Assembly (NCBI GenBank): GCA_934168275.1
Contig: CAKPNA010000001.1
Span: forward strand, 62,001-126,000
DNA length: 64,000 nucleotides
DNA from: an uncultured Bacilli bacterium
Lineage (GTDB): Bacteria; Bacillota_I; Bacilli_A; RF39; UBA660
Reading direction: 5' to 3'
Shown: positions 36,244 to 44,604 of the stretch, one piece after another
Layout: every line of letters starts with the position of its first letter
Numbering within the stretch: position 1 is the stretch's first letter
Program-made: the position numbers and the translations under genes
The notes under the pieces: model-generated
What the model was told of the DNA's origin: nothing
Databases searched by the model: none
The model's input: the letters and a program-made list of their open reading frames with translations, nothing else

Positions 36244-36507
36244 TTATTCTTCATCATTAAAAAACTCTTTTATATCTATATCTAGTGCCTCAGCAATTCT
36301 ACCTAATACTGAAATAGTAAAGTGTTTATTCCTTTTATCATTTTCTATATCACTAATATATTCTCTTGATAAATCAGTCATATCTGCTAAATCTTGTTGA
36401 GTTAAATTATTACTAGCGCGATATTTTCTAATATTCTTTCTAACAATATCATAGTAGTAATTATCATTATTAACATATTTCTTAGGCTTAATAGTTTTAT
36501 ACAACAT
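36244..36507 (-). CDS. XRE-family helix-turn-helix regulator
   Basis: About 87 residues from the ATG at 36507 (GGGAAGTG upstream; a GTG three codons earlier overlaps that site). The helix-turn-helix domain covers ~25-80: IRKYRASNNLTQQDLADMTD, LSREYISDIENDKRNKHF, VLGRIAEALDIDIKEFF. Its size and layout fit a small DNA-binding repressor. It lies just upstream of leader B's promoter on the same strand, so it could govern the surface-protein locus; this is inference. Confidence 0.85.
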   Translation of the reverse strand: MLYKTIKPKKYVNNDNYYYDIVRKNIRKYRASNNLTQQDLADMTDLSREYISDIENDKRNKHFTISVLGRIAEALDIDIKEFFNDEE

Positions 36508-36589
36508 ATACTTCACTTCCCTATAAATATTTTGGTATATTATAAGAAAAAAATATATAGTCTAGTAGCCACATAAATATATAATAATA

Positions 36590-36617
36590 AAAAGAAAAAA
36601 GTATATCTCTATACTTT
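36590..36617 (-). terminator. terminator behind efp
   Basis: AAAGTATA / TATACTTT with a 4-base loop, followed by TTTTTTCTTTTT on the minus strand. Confidence 0.75.
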
Positions 36618-36619
36618 AA

Positions 36620-37177
36620 TTACTTTCTAGATACGTATTTACCATCTTTAGTAGATACAATTATTTCTTCATCTTGTTCAATAAATAATGGAACTTTTAC
36701 TAACATTCCTGTTTCAATAGTAGCATCTTTAGTAGCACCTGTAGTTGTATTTCCTTTAACAGCAGGTTCAGTAGCAATAATCTTATAATCAACTTTTTCA
36801 GGAAGTTCTATACCAATTAATTCATTTTCATAGAATGAAAGCATTACTTCTAAACCTTCTTTTAGAAACTTAACTTGATCCTCAATTTGACTCTTATTTA
36901 CTTCAACTTGTTCGTAAGTATCCATATTCATAAAACTATAAACATCTCCTGTAGCATATAAAAATTGCATTTTACTCTTATCTACATGAGCAGCAGGAAT
37001 TTTAATACCAGCATTAAATGTTTGTTCAAATATTGAACCTGTACGTAAATTTTTAAGTTTTGCTTTAACTATAGCAGCACCTTTACCAGGTTTAACATGT
37101 TGGAACTCTAATACTTGATAAATATTTCCTTCATAGCTAACAGTCATGCCTGTTTTAAAATCATTAACATTTATCAT
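36620..37177 (-). CDS. efp: translation elongation factor P
   Basis: 185 residues in three beta domains. The modified loop region reads FQHVKPGKGAAIVKAKLKNL, with a lysine at the tip (K in PGKGAA). The middle has TFNAGIKIPAAHVDKSKMQF and the end EIIVSTKDGKYVSRK. It rescues ribosomes stalled on proline runs. It lies 17 bases after rpmG on the same strand. Confidence 0.97.
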   Translation of the reverse strand: MINVNDFKTGMTVSYEGNIYQVLEFQHVKPGKGAAIVKAKLKNLRTGSIFEQTFNAGIKIPAAHVDKSKMQFLYATGDVYSFMNMDTYEQVEVNKSQIEDQVKFLKEGLEVMLSFYENELIGIELPEKVDYKIIATEPAVKGNTTTGATKDATIETGMLVKVPLFIEQDEEIIVSTKDGKYVSRK

Positions 37178-37194
37178 TTTATACCATCCTTATA

Positions 37195-37362
37195 CTATTT
37201 TTTCTCTTTATGATTAGTAGTCTTACGACATTTATTACAGAATTTATTTAATTCTAAACGTTCTGTAGTATTCTTTTTATTTTTACTAACAGTGTAGTTA
37301 GGAGTTTTGCATTCTTCACAAACTAAAGATACTAATACTCTATTTTCATTTTTCTTGGCCAT
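37195..37362 (-). CDS. rpmG: 50S ribosomal protein L33
   Basis: A 55-residue protein: MAKKNENRVLVSLVCEEC, KTPNYTVSKNKKNTTERLEL, NKFCNKCRKTTNHKEKK. Two CxxC pairs (CEEC, CNKC) make it the zinc-binding (C+) form. GGAGGGAAAG precedes the ATG at 37362 and the stop is TAG at 37195. It is encoded between the class B PBP gene and efp. Confidence 0.96.
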   Translation of the reverse strand: MAKKNENRVLVSLVCEECKTPNYTVSKNKKNTTERLELNKFCNKCRKTTNHKEKK

Positions 37363-37404
37363 AACTTTCCCTCCTTACAAAAATATCATTGATATTATAT
37401 CATA

Positions 37405-39543
37405 CTATTTATAAATTTCAAAGTATTTATTAACAATTTTTGCAGATATTCTTTTAGTAGCCGGTGAAGTATAAGAAACATCCCCATATGAATTACTAAT
37501 ATCCGGGCTCACAACTACTATACTCATTTTGGGATTATCTGCTGGACTATATCCAACAAAAGATGTTGTTATAGTTTCTGTATCTACTACATTATCACCA
37601 TCAGTATCAATAAAACTTTGACTAGTTCCTGTCTTACCACCTGAATTAGTATAATATCCCATATAACCATTACCGAGTCCATCAACAACTGTTCTATTAA
37701 ACCCATATTTAACTCGGTCAATATATTTACTATCTACATCTACTTTACCTAGTGCTTTAACATCTGTCTTATAAATTAACTCTCCAAACATATCTTCATC
37801 ATTAGAAGACTGACTATATACTTCTTTAAGTAAATAAGGTTTTAACCTTGTCCCTCCATTAGCTAAAGTATTTATATATTGCGATAACTGTATAGGAGTA
37901 TAAGTATCATACTGTCCAATAGCAAAATCTAATAAGTGCCCCGGTAATGTTGACTTACCTGTATACCCTAAACTTTCTACCGGTAAATCAATACCTGTCT
38001 TCACTCCAAGACCAAATGAAGAATACATATCACGATACTTCTTAAAAGCATCAGTATCTATCTTTAAAGCTTCATTATAATTATATGTTCCATTACCTAT
38101 CTTTATCGCAATTAAATATTGATAATAGTTAGAAGACATTCTTAACGCATCAACATCATCAATTAATCCTAGCTTCTTCCATGAACACTTTTCTGGCGTA
38201 TCTTTTATCTTTATGCAATCATCTTGTACCGTATCGCCAATGTTAATGGCTCCATATTTATATCCTACTAACATAGAAGCACCTTTAACAATTGAACCTG
38301 GTGTTACTGGAAGTGTTACAATGCCCGGTGTATAATCGACAATATATCTACTACCATCTTCTCTTTCTCTAATTTGTTTACCACCCATCGCTAATATCTC
38401 TCCAGTATTAGGGTCCGAAACAACCGCAAACGATCTATTATAATACTCTGTATTAACTTCACCTTTCGCACTCATAACTTCACTAGTTAATACTTCTTCT
38501 AAATACTTCTGCAAATTAATATCAATAGTTAACACTATATCATTACCACGCTTACCTTCACTAACTAATTCATAAGTATTATCTGGAAGTACTTTATATA
38601 TCGCTTTTGTTCCCTTTAAATAATTCTCATACTGATACTCTAAATAACTAATACCTACTCTATCCGCTAAAGAATATCCATTATCTAAATAATACTCTGC
38701 TAACTCACTAGGAATACCTTGTGTATCTGAAGAAACACTTCCTAAAATACTCTTAAAAGTATCTCCATATAAATATACTCTCTCCCAATCTAACTTAGTA
38801 TTAAAGCCATGAAGAACATCAATATTCTCAGATATTACTGCATACTCTTTCTCAGTAATATCTTTACTCTTAATAACTTTCTCTGCATAACTATAGCCTT
38901 TATTCATCAAGTAATATATATATGCTGCCTCTTTATCTCTATCATCAAACTTACTAAGTTCTTCTTCACTAATTCTTTCAAATATTAAATCAACAATATC
39001 ATCATCACTTAATTTTCTCTCTTTATTAAGTTTCCACTCTTTATCTGTAATCTTCTTTTTAGCATCTTCTTTATTCTGAATATACCAAAAATTCTTTAAA
39101 CGATAATCAGTTAAACTAGAATAATCTACCTCGATTAAATCTGCCACTTTATAAGCTAGTTCTACTTCTTCTTTGGTAGTAATATTATTTTCTTTCTTAT
39201 AATAAATAGTCTTAATTGCTACATTATCTACTAATAAATTATAATTACGATCATATATTCTTCCACGAGGTGCCGAAGCACTCTCTACTCTCTTTTCTAC
39301 TGCTCTTTCTAAACTAACGGTATATTCATCTCTAGATAATATCTGTAAACTAAATAAACGTACCCCAATAATACCAAAACATAAAAATATTATCACAATA
39401 ATAAATATATATCTCTTTAAAATAACATCCTCTAATACTTTAGGACTATCATGTTTAACTTTATTTAAACCTTGTGACTTATCATTAACTTTAACTTTCT
39501 TTTTCTTACTTATCTTATTTATAGGTCTATTTCTCTTAAACAT
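37405..39543 (-). CDS. class B penicillin-binding protein (PBP2-like transpeptidase)
   Basis: 712 residues. A lysine-rich cytoplasmic tail, one membrane helix (YIFIIVIIFLCFGIIGVRLF), a PBP dimer domain starting SASAPRGRIYDRN, and a transpeptidase domain with SxxK as GSIVKGAS, SxN as MSSNYY and KTG as GGKTGTSQ. It crosslinks peptidoglycan outside the membrane, in the way of rod-shape (MrdA/PbpA) or spore enzymes. The dimer domain is longer than usual, with a ~100-residue helical insertion. The ATG follows GGTGATG. It is downstream of the ABC-type membrane protein by 17 bases. Confidence 0.92.
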   Translation of the reverse strand: MFKRNRPINKISKKKKVKVNDKSQGLNKVKHDSPKVLEDVILKRYIFIIVIIFLCFGIIGVRLFSLQILSRDEYTVSLERAVEKRVESASAPRGRIYDRNYNLLVDNVAIKTIYYKKENNITTKEEVELAYKVADLIEVDYSSLTDYRLKNFWYIQNKEDAKKKITDKEWKLNKERKLSDDDIVDLIFERISEEELSKFDDRDKEAAYIYYLMNKGYSYAEKVIKSKDITEKEYAVISENIDVLHGFNTKLDWERVYLYGDTFKSILGSVSSDTQGIPSELAEYYLDNGYSLADRVGISYLEYQYENYLKGTKAIYKVLPDNTYELVSEGKRGNDIVLTIDINLQKYLEEVLTSEVMSAKGEVNTEYYNRSFAVVSDPNTGEILAMGGKQIREREDGSRYIVDYTPGIVTLPVTPGSIVKGASMLVGYKYGAINIGDTVQDDCIKIKDTPEKCSWKKLGLIDDVDALRMSSNYYQYLIAIKIGNGTYNYNEALKIDTDAFKKYRDMYSSFGLGVKTGIDLPVESLGYTGKSTLPGHLLDFAIGQYDTYTPIQLSQYINTLANGGTRLKPYLLKEVYSQSSNDEDMFGELIYKTDVKALGKVDVDSKYIDRVKYGFNRTVVDGLGNGYMGYYTNSGGKTGTSQSFIDTDGDNVVDTETITTSFVGYSPADNPKMSIVVVSPDISNSYGDVSYTSPATKRISAKIVNKYFEIYK

Positions 39544-39560
39544 TACATCACCCTATTTCA

Positions 39561-40454
39561 CTACACTTTAATCTTATTAATTCTATCTAAAGAAACTTTA
39601 ACAGAATGATAATCCGCACTAATAGTAGCTAACATCTCAAAATTAGTAAGCATTTTAGCATAATATGAATATATAAGCAATAAACCACCTATCTCCATAT
39701 TACCTATACTAACTAAATAAATAGCATATATAATTATAACATATCTAAATAACTCTACTAATCCTAAAACAAAACATATCATTCCATAAGCAAATACATT
39801 ATATTTAGCATTATCATATAAATATACATTAGTACTATCTATTAATGAATTATCTCTCTTAGCACTTACTCTATTAGTAATTATCTCAAATAATCCATGA
39901 ATATTAATTGTCTTCTTATCTAAAGATTCTTTTCTCTTCTTATTATATAACTGTAATTTATCTCCAAACATAAATATAATATATATAATTATAACACTAA
40001 CTCCTAAAGTAGCCCAAAAAATATATATATTTAAGTTTAAAAAATATATATAAATAACTAAAAACTCTAACACTTGAATAATTCTTGTAATACCATTACA
40101 TATAAAAGTAGCCACTATATCTATATCATTGTTAATTATATTAGTATATTCCCCTAAAGAAATATTCTTATCTTTAACACTCGTAATATTATTCATAAAA
40201 TTAATAGTAATCTTACTATATAAATCATACCAACTCTTTTGATTTATATAATACCATAAATAATATAATAACGATAATATTAAAGTAAGTACTACCATAA
40301 TTACTGCCTTCTTATATAAAGCATCACTAATATAGGTAATTGACTTACTCCAAAAAATAGGTACAACCAACAAAGTTCCTTGTAAAAAAATTGACGTTAT
40401 AACTTTAACTACCAATGCATTTTTAGACCTTCCTAACACCCCATTAAATTTCAT
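39561..40454 (-). CDS. ABC transporter membrane domain without ATPase domain
   Basis: 297 residues with six predicted membrane helices in the type I exporter (ABC_membrane) order. It ends at VKVSLDRINKIKV, exactly where the nucleotide-binding domain would begin in a half-transporter. No Walker A motif is present and the gene has a normal stop, so this is a stand-alone membrane domain or a truncated exporter. The next gene downstream, a PBP, is in another frame and family. Function unknown; a partner ATPase elsewhere is possible. Confidence 0.75.
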   Translation of the reverse strand: MKFNGVLGRSKNALVVKVITSIFLQGTLLVVPIFWSKSITYISDALYKKAVIMVVLTLILSLLYYLWYYINQKSWYDLYSKITINFMNNITSVKDKNISLGEYTNIINNDIDIVATFICNGITRIIQVLEFLVIYIYFLNLNIYIFWATLGVSVIIIYIIFMFGDKLQLYNKKRKESLDKKTINIHGLFEIITNRVSAKRDNSLIDSTNVYLYDNAKYNVFAYGMICFVLGLVELFRYVIIIYAIYLVSIGNMEIGGLLLIYSYYAKMLTNFEMLATISADYHSVKVSLDRINKIKV

Positions 40455-40463
40455 ATTATCTCC

Positions 40464-41009
40464 TTATAATACTACTATATCTCCTGTTTTTAAATCAAGA
40501 TTAGATGCATCATCTTTATTAATATGAAACTCTAGTTTATAACTATCATCCATCTTAATATGTACATCATTAAGTATCATATCTTTATACTTAACCTTGA
40601 CTATATCACCATTATTATAACCAATATTATCTAGTTTATTACAATGAATATGTCTATTAGCAATAATACAACAATTACTCTTATCAATACTACCAACAGG
40701 TCCTATTATTCTAATTGATTCACTATTATCTAATTCCCCTGAATTTCTAACTGGTGGATCTAACTTAAATAATTCCTTATCACTATCTAATAATTCTACT
40801 TGTGTATATTTTCTAATTGGTCCTATAATTCTTACATAATCTTTTCGATATCCATTAGCCTCCAAAGAAACAGTTTCATTACAAGCAAATTGCTCTGGTT
40901 GAACTAAATAATTCTTAACAGTAAGTTCATACCCTTCTCCAAATAATATATTTAAATCTTCCCTTGTTAAATGAACATGACGATTAGATACTCCCACTAA
41001 TATATCCAT
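40464..41009 (-). CDS. pduL: phosphate propanoyltransferase (PduL family)
   Basis: 181 residues from the ATG at 41009 (AGAGGTAAG). Two repeats of a beta-barrel domain: VGVSNRHVHLTREDLNILFG in the first, IIANRHIHCNKLDNIGYNNG in the second, each with paired zinc-binding His (RHVHL, RHIHC). VRIIGPIRKYTQVEL and RIIGPVGS are also family blocks. It moves acyl groups between CoA and phosphate; outside microcompartments it often acts as the acetate-pathway phosphotransacetylase. No shell proteins are nearby, so the latter role is likelier. Confidence 0.93.
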   Translation of the reverse strand: MDILVGVSNRHVHLTREDLNILFGEGYELTVKNYLVQPEQFACNETVSLEANGYRKDYVRIIGPIRKYTQVELLDSDKELFKLDPPVRNSGELDNSESIRIIGPVGSIDKSNCCIIANRHIHCNKLDNIGYNNGDIVKVKYKDMILNDVHIKMDDSYKLEFHINKDDASNLDLKTGDIVVL

Positions 41010-41108
41010 ATCTCTTACCTCTTTTCTATATTTATTATACCAAAAGAATAATCTTTTTAAAATAAAATTAACCACCTTTACATATATATTACTGAAAGGA
41101 CTGATTAA

Positions 41109-41462
41109 ATGAACGGAAATTATTATCCCAATCCAACATTTCCCGGTACAGGCTTAAATAATAACACTATCCCTAATCAACAAAGTGTACCTAGTTATGA
41201 ACAAAATATTGCTAATTTAAGTAGTGAACAATCATATATTGAAAATATATTAAGACTAAATAAAGGAAAAAAAGCTAAATTCCATGTCACAGTACCAGGC
41301 AGTGAAAAATGGCAAGATCGTGTCTTTGATGGCATTATCGAACAAGCAGGAAGAGATCATCTAATTGTTTCTAATCCTTCAACCGGTGAATGGTACTTAA
41401 TATTAATGATTTACTTAGACTTTGTCACTTTTGAAGAAACTGTTAACTACCTTAATTTCTAA
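41109..41462 (+). CDS. gerQ: spore coat protein GerQ
   Basis: 117 residues. The N-terminal half is Asn/Pro/Tyr-rich (NGNYYPNPTFPGTG). The C-terminal ~70 residues match GerQ: SYIENILRLNKGKKAKFHV, FDGIIEQAGRDHLIVS, TGEWYLILMIYLDFVTFEE. In B. subtilis it is crosslinked into the coat and helps place the cortex-lytic enzyme CwlJ. Ribosome site GAAAGGA. It is divergent from pduL; the 99-base gap must hold its sporulation promoter. Confidence 0.93.
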   Translation: MNGNYYPNPTFPGTGLNNNTIPNQQSVPSYEQNIANLSSEQSYIENILRLNKGKKAKFHVTVPGSEKWQDRVFDGIIEQAGRDHLIVSNPSTGEWYLILMIYLDFVTFEETVNYLNF

Positions 41463-41465
41463 TTG

Positions 41466-41494
41466 TTGAAAAAATATCTAATATTTGTTATAAT
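41466..41494 (+). promoter_or_regulatory. promoter of the LemA-like gene
   Basis: TTGAAA (41466-41471) and TATAAT (41489-41494), 17-base spacer, directly behind gerQ. Confidence 0.75.
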
Positions 41495-41514
41495 ATACTA
41501 GGAAGTGATAACTA

Positions 41515-42045
41515 ATGGATATATTATTAATAATACTAGCAATCTTAATCATACTAGGAGGCATTATATATGTAACATATATTTATACAAGCAATAAATA
41601 TCAAGATATAACCTTACGTATTGAAGAAGTAGAAGAATTAATTGATGAAACTATTAAAACTAAATATAATACTATTAATAAAGTAATATCCCAAATTCAT
41701 AAAATAGATGAAGATATTAAAGGCAATATCTTTGATGAAATAGTTAAATTACGTTCAAGAAAAATATCTAACTATGAATTAGATAAAAAAATAAAAGATG
41801 CTTATACTGAACTAGAAACCATCAAAGATAATAACGATAAATTAAAAGATGATAAAGAAATTAAGAAATCTATTAAAGAATTAAAGGAATATGATAAAAA
41901 ATTAACTACTCTTCATAAGTATCATGATACTAACGTGGAAATATATAACCAAATGCTAGAAAAATTTCCTACTAATATTATAGCCAATATCAATAAATAT
42001 AAACCAAAAGATTTATATAATAAAGAAGAAACCATTAACGAATAG
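41515..42045 (+). CDS. LemA-like membrane-anchored coiled-coil protein
   Basis: 176 residues. An N-terminal membrane helix (ILLIILAILIILGGIIYVTY) is followed by a long charged helical domain with RIEEVEELIDETIKTKYNTI and a C-terminal part (YHDTNVEIYNQMLEKFPTNI) that follows the LemA pattern of N-xx-v-xx-YN-xx-I-xxFP. LemA proteins are anchored helical bundles of uncertain function. The similarity is recognisable but not strong. Ribosome site AGGAAGTG. Confidence 0.6.
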   Translation: MDILLIILAILIILGGIIYVTYIYTSNKYQDITLRIEEVEELIDETIKTKYNTINKVISQIHKIDEDIKGNIFDEIVKLRSRKISNYELDKKIKDAYTELETIKDNNDKLKDDKEIKKSIKELKEYDKKLTTLHKYHDTNVEIYNQMLEKFPTNIIANINKYKPKDLYNKEETINE

Positions 42046-42055
42046 TTTCTTCTTT
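42022..42055. terminator. bidirectional terminator overlapping two gene ends
   Basis: AAAGAAGAAAC / GTTTCTTCTTT, 11-bp perfect stem and 12-base loop. It includes the last codons of the LemA-like gene and reaches the stop of the convergent transferase gene. Confidence 0.8.
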
Positions 42056-43098
42056 TATTTACTCTTATGATTCCATATAATATTTGTTTTTATTACAAAT
42101 ATTAAAGTAAGTACAAACAATATTATATATAAAATAATACCATACATATTAGTACCTAATAATGTATTACCAATAGCATATATAATAGAAGCTATTGCAA
42201 ATAAAATATCTACTAAATATATAATTAATACTGTCTTACCCTGTCCTAAATTAAGTTTTAATAATTGATGATGAAAATGATTCTTATCCGGAGCACTTAT
42301 TGGTTTATGGTTAACTAATCTTCTTAAAATAGCAAATAATGTATCTAATATAGGAATAGCTAATATTAAACACGGTACAGCAAAAGAAGTAAGTGTTACA
42401 TTCTTAAACCCAAGTAATGCAATAACTGAAATAATATACCCCAAAAACATACTACCAGAGTCCCCCATAAATATTTTTGCCGGATAAAAATTATGATATA
42501 AAAATCCTAACGTACTACCTAACATAACAAATGTTAAAGTTAACTCTAATCCTACTGTATGATTAAGAAGTAAAGCAATAATACCAATTGTTAAAAAGTA
42601 TATTGAAGCAATACCACCTGCCAAACCATCCAAACCATCTATTAAATTAATACAATTAATAATGCCTACAATAAATACCATTGTCACAAATGGTGCAAAA
42701 AAGCCAAAATCTAAATATATTCCAAATGCTGATACATCTTGTAAAATAATCTTCCCATAAAAAGGTATAACTGCTGCTCCCGCTAATTGTCCTAACAACT
42801 TATATTTAGCAGGCACCGGTCTAATATCATCAATAATACCCGTAATAATAATAATAAAACTCCCAATTAATATCGCATTCATCTGAATAGATTGTTGACC
42901 AAATATCATATATCCAATCAAAAATCCACCATATATTCCTAAACCCCCTAATCTCGCAATTGGTACTTTATGAACCTTTCTCTCATTAGGTAAATCCATT
43001 GCCCCTATAAACTCTGCTATCTTCTTAACACAAGGTATAAACAACAACGTAAATAAAAATGGAATAATAATCATTAACATTTCTCTTTTTAAATTCAT
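42055..43098 (-). CDS. tagO: UDP-GlcNAc:undecaprenyl-phosphate GlcNAc-1-phosphate transferase (TagO/WecA family)
   Basis: 347 residues with about ten membrane helices. Conserved cytoplasmic blocks are LPNERKVHKVPIARLGG (~37-53), NCINLIDGLDGLAGG (DDxxD-type active-site segment replaced by NLIDGLDG, usual for this branch), FLYHNFYPAKIFMGDSGS, FLGY, and the end PDKNHFHHQLL. It starts the lipid-linked assembly of wall teichoic acid or similar envelope glycans. Close upstream is glf, which supports a galactofuranose-containing glycan. Ribosome site AAAGGAG. Confidence 0.92.
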   Translation of the reverse strand: MNLKREMLMIIIPFLFTLLFIPCVKKIAEFIGAMDLPNERKVHKVPIARLGGLGIYGGFLIGYMIFGQQSIQMNAILIGSFIIIITGIIDDIRPVPAKYKLLGQLAGAAVIPFYGKIILQDVSAFGIYLDFGFFAPFVTMVFIVGIINCINLIDGLDGLAGGIASIYFLTIGIIALLLNHTVGLELTLTFVMLGSTLGFLYHNFYPAKIFMGDSGSMFLGYIISVIALLGFKNVTLTSFAVPCLILAIPILDTLFAILRRLVNHKPISAPDKNHFHHQLLKLNLGQGKTVLIIYLVDILFAIASIIYAIGNTLLGTNMYGIILYIILFVLTLIFVIKTNIIWNHKSK

Positions 43099-43157
43099 AA
43101 CAAAACTCCTTTAATTACATTAATTTTACTACAATAATTAATATAAATCTAGTATCT

Positions 43158-44270
43158 TTAACACTTTTCTAATTCCATTTTTACCATATCTAATGCTGCA
43201 CTAATAACTTTATCCATATCATAGTACTTATATTCTGCTAAACGACCACCAAATATAACATTATCTTCTTTATCTAATAACTCTTTATATTTCTGATATA
43301 ATTCACTATTCTTACTATCATTAACAGGATAATATGCTTCTAATCCTGGTTGCCAATCAATTGGATATTCTTTGGTAATAACAGTATCTGGTTGATTACC
43401 AAACTCAAAATGTTTATGCTCAATTATTCTCGTATAAGGTACTTCATGAGAAGTATAATTAACAACAGCATTCCCTTGATAATTATCTATTCCCTCTAGT
43501 ACCTCATTCCCAAACTTTAAAGAACGATATTCAAGTTTTCCAAATGAATAGTCAAAATATTCATCAATCATTCCTGTATATAAAACTTTATCTGCTATAT
43601 CTTTATACTTATTTCTTTCTTTTAAATAATCTACATTTAATTCAACATCACAATTCTCTAACATCTTATCAATAATTACATTATAGCCTCCTATTGGTAT
43701 GCCTTGATAACGATCATTAAAATAATTATTATTATAAGTAAATCTTACCGGAAGTCTCTTAATAATAAAGGCCGGAAGTTCTTTACATGAACGATTCCAC
43801 TGCTTCTCAGTATATTCTTTTATTAACTTCTCATATATATCCTTACCTACTAAAGAAATAGCTTGTTCTTCTAAGTTAGCAGGTGCCCTACCATCTAAAA
43901 CACTTCTTTGTTCAGCTATTATCTTCTTAGCTTCTTCTGGAGTAAAAATACCCCATAACTTACTAAACGTATTCATATTAAATGGTAAATTATATACTTC
44001 ATTTCTATAGCGCGCTATTGGTGAATTTACATAATTATTAAACTCACAAAATTGATTAACATAATCCCATACTTCTTTATCAGAAGTATGAAAAATATGT
44101 GCTCCATATTTATGAACATTAATTCCTAAAATATTCTCACAATAAATATTTCCCCCAACATGACCTCTTCTTTCAATTACTAAACACTTTTTACCCCTTT
44201 TAGTCATTTCATAAGCAAATGTTGCTGCATATAAACCTGACCCTACAATTAAATAATCATACTTTTTCAT
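43158..44270 (-). CDS. glf: UDP-galactopyranose mutase
   Basis: 370 residues, FAD-dependent. N-terminal FAD motif YLIVGSGLYAATFAYEM, then CLVIERRGHVGGNIY and VHKYGAHIFHTSDKEVW. The active-site region is KQWNRSCKELPAFIIKRLPVRF(T) (family WG..P.EL), and the end reads NVIFGGRLAEYKYYDMDKVI. It converts UDP-galactopyranose to UDP-galactofuranose for cell-surface polysaccharide. Ribosome site AGGAGG. Confidence 0.97.
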   Translation of the reverse strand: MKKYDYLIVGSGLYAATFAYEMTKRGKKCLVIERRGHVGGNIYCENILGINVHKYGAHIFHTSDKEVWDYVNQFCEFNNYVNSPIARYRNEVYNLPFNMNTFSKLWGIFTPEEAKKIIAEQRSVLDGRAPANLEEQAISLVGKDIYEKLIKEYTEKQWNRSCKELPAFIIKRLPVRFTYNNNYFNDRYQGIPIGGYNVIIDKMLENCDVELNVDYLKERNKYKDIADKVLYTGMIDEYFDYSFGKLEYRSLKFGNEVLEGIDNYQGNAVVNYTSHEVPYTRIIEHKHFEFGNQPDTVITKEYPIDWQPGLEAYYPVNDSKNSELYQKYKELLDKEDNVIFGGRLAEYKYYDMDKVISAALDMVKMELEKC

Positions 44271-44325
44271 GATTCCTCCTATACTTAATAAAATTATATC
44301 ATTACCTTTTAAGTATAGTCAAACA

Positions 44326-44351
44326 AAAAAACCTCAATTACTTGAGATTTT
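44326..44351 (-). terminator. terminator behind secG
   Basis: CTCAA / TTGAG stem with flanking A-T pairs and a 4-base loop, followed on the minus strand by TTTTTTT. Confidence 0.75.
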
Positions 44352-44562
44352 AACGTAAAGATATAAACAAGCATAGTACAAAGAATACTATTCCCAAAAA
44401 TAAAGTAAGTCTACTAATAAAAAGTTCTAATCCTCTTTCTTTTCTATTAGCAAACAAGTCAGAATTACCACCTTGAATAATATCGGCAGATTCTGCTTTA
44501 CCACTTTGTAATAATACTAATACTATTAATAAAATTGATACAATAATCACTGCTGTTTCCAT
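44350..44562 (-). CDS. secG: preprotein translocase subunit SecG
   Basis: 70 residues with two hydrophobic helices around the conserved loop VLVLLQSGKAESADIIQGG, then a second helix LFISRLTLFLGIVFFVLCLF. It belongs to the SecYEG channel. It lies 42 bases after proS, with the ribosome site AGGAGG. Confidence 0.93.
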   Translation of the reverse strand: METAVIIVSILLIVLVLLQSGKAESADIIQGGNSDLFANRKERGLELFISRLTLFLGIVFFVLCLFISLR

Positions 44563-44604
44563 AATTCCCTCCTAAAAACATTTATATTATAACACATATT
44601 TATC

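Noticed and set aside
43158..44270. T-box or riboswitch upstream of glf/proS
   Set aside because: No GGGTGGTACCGCG-type sequence and only short gaps there; the only T-box is at tyrS.
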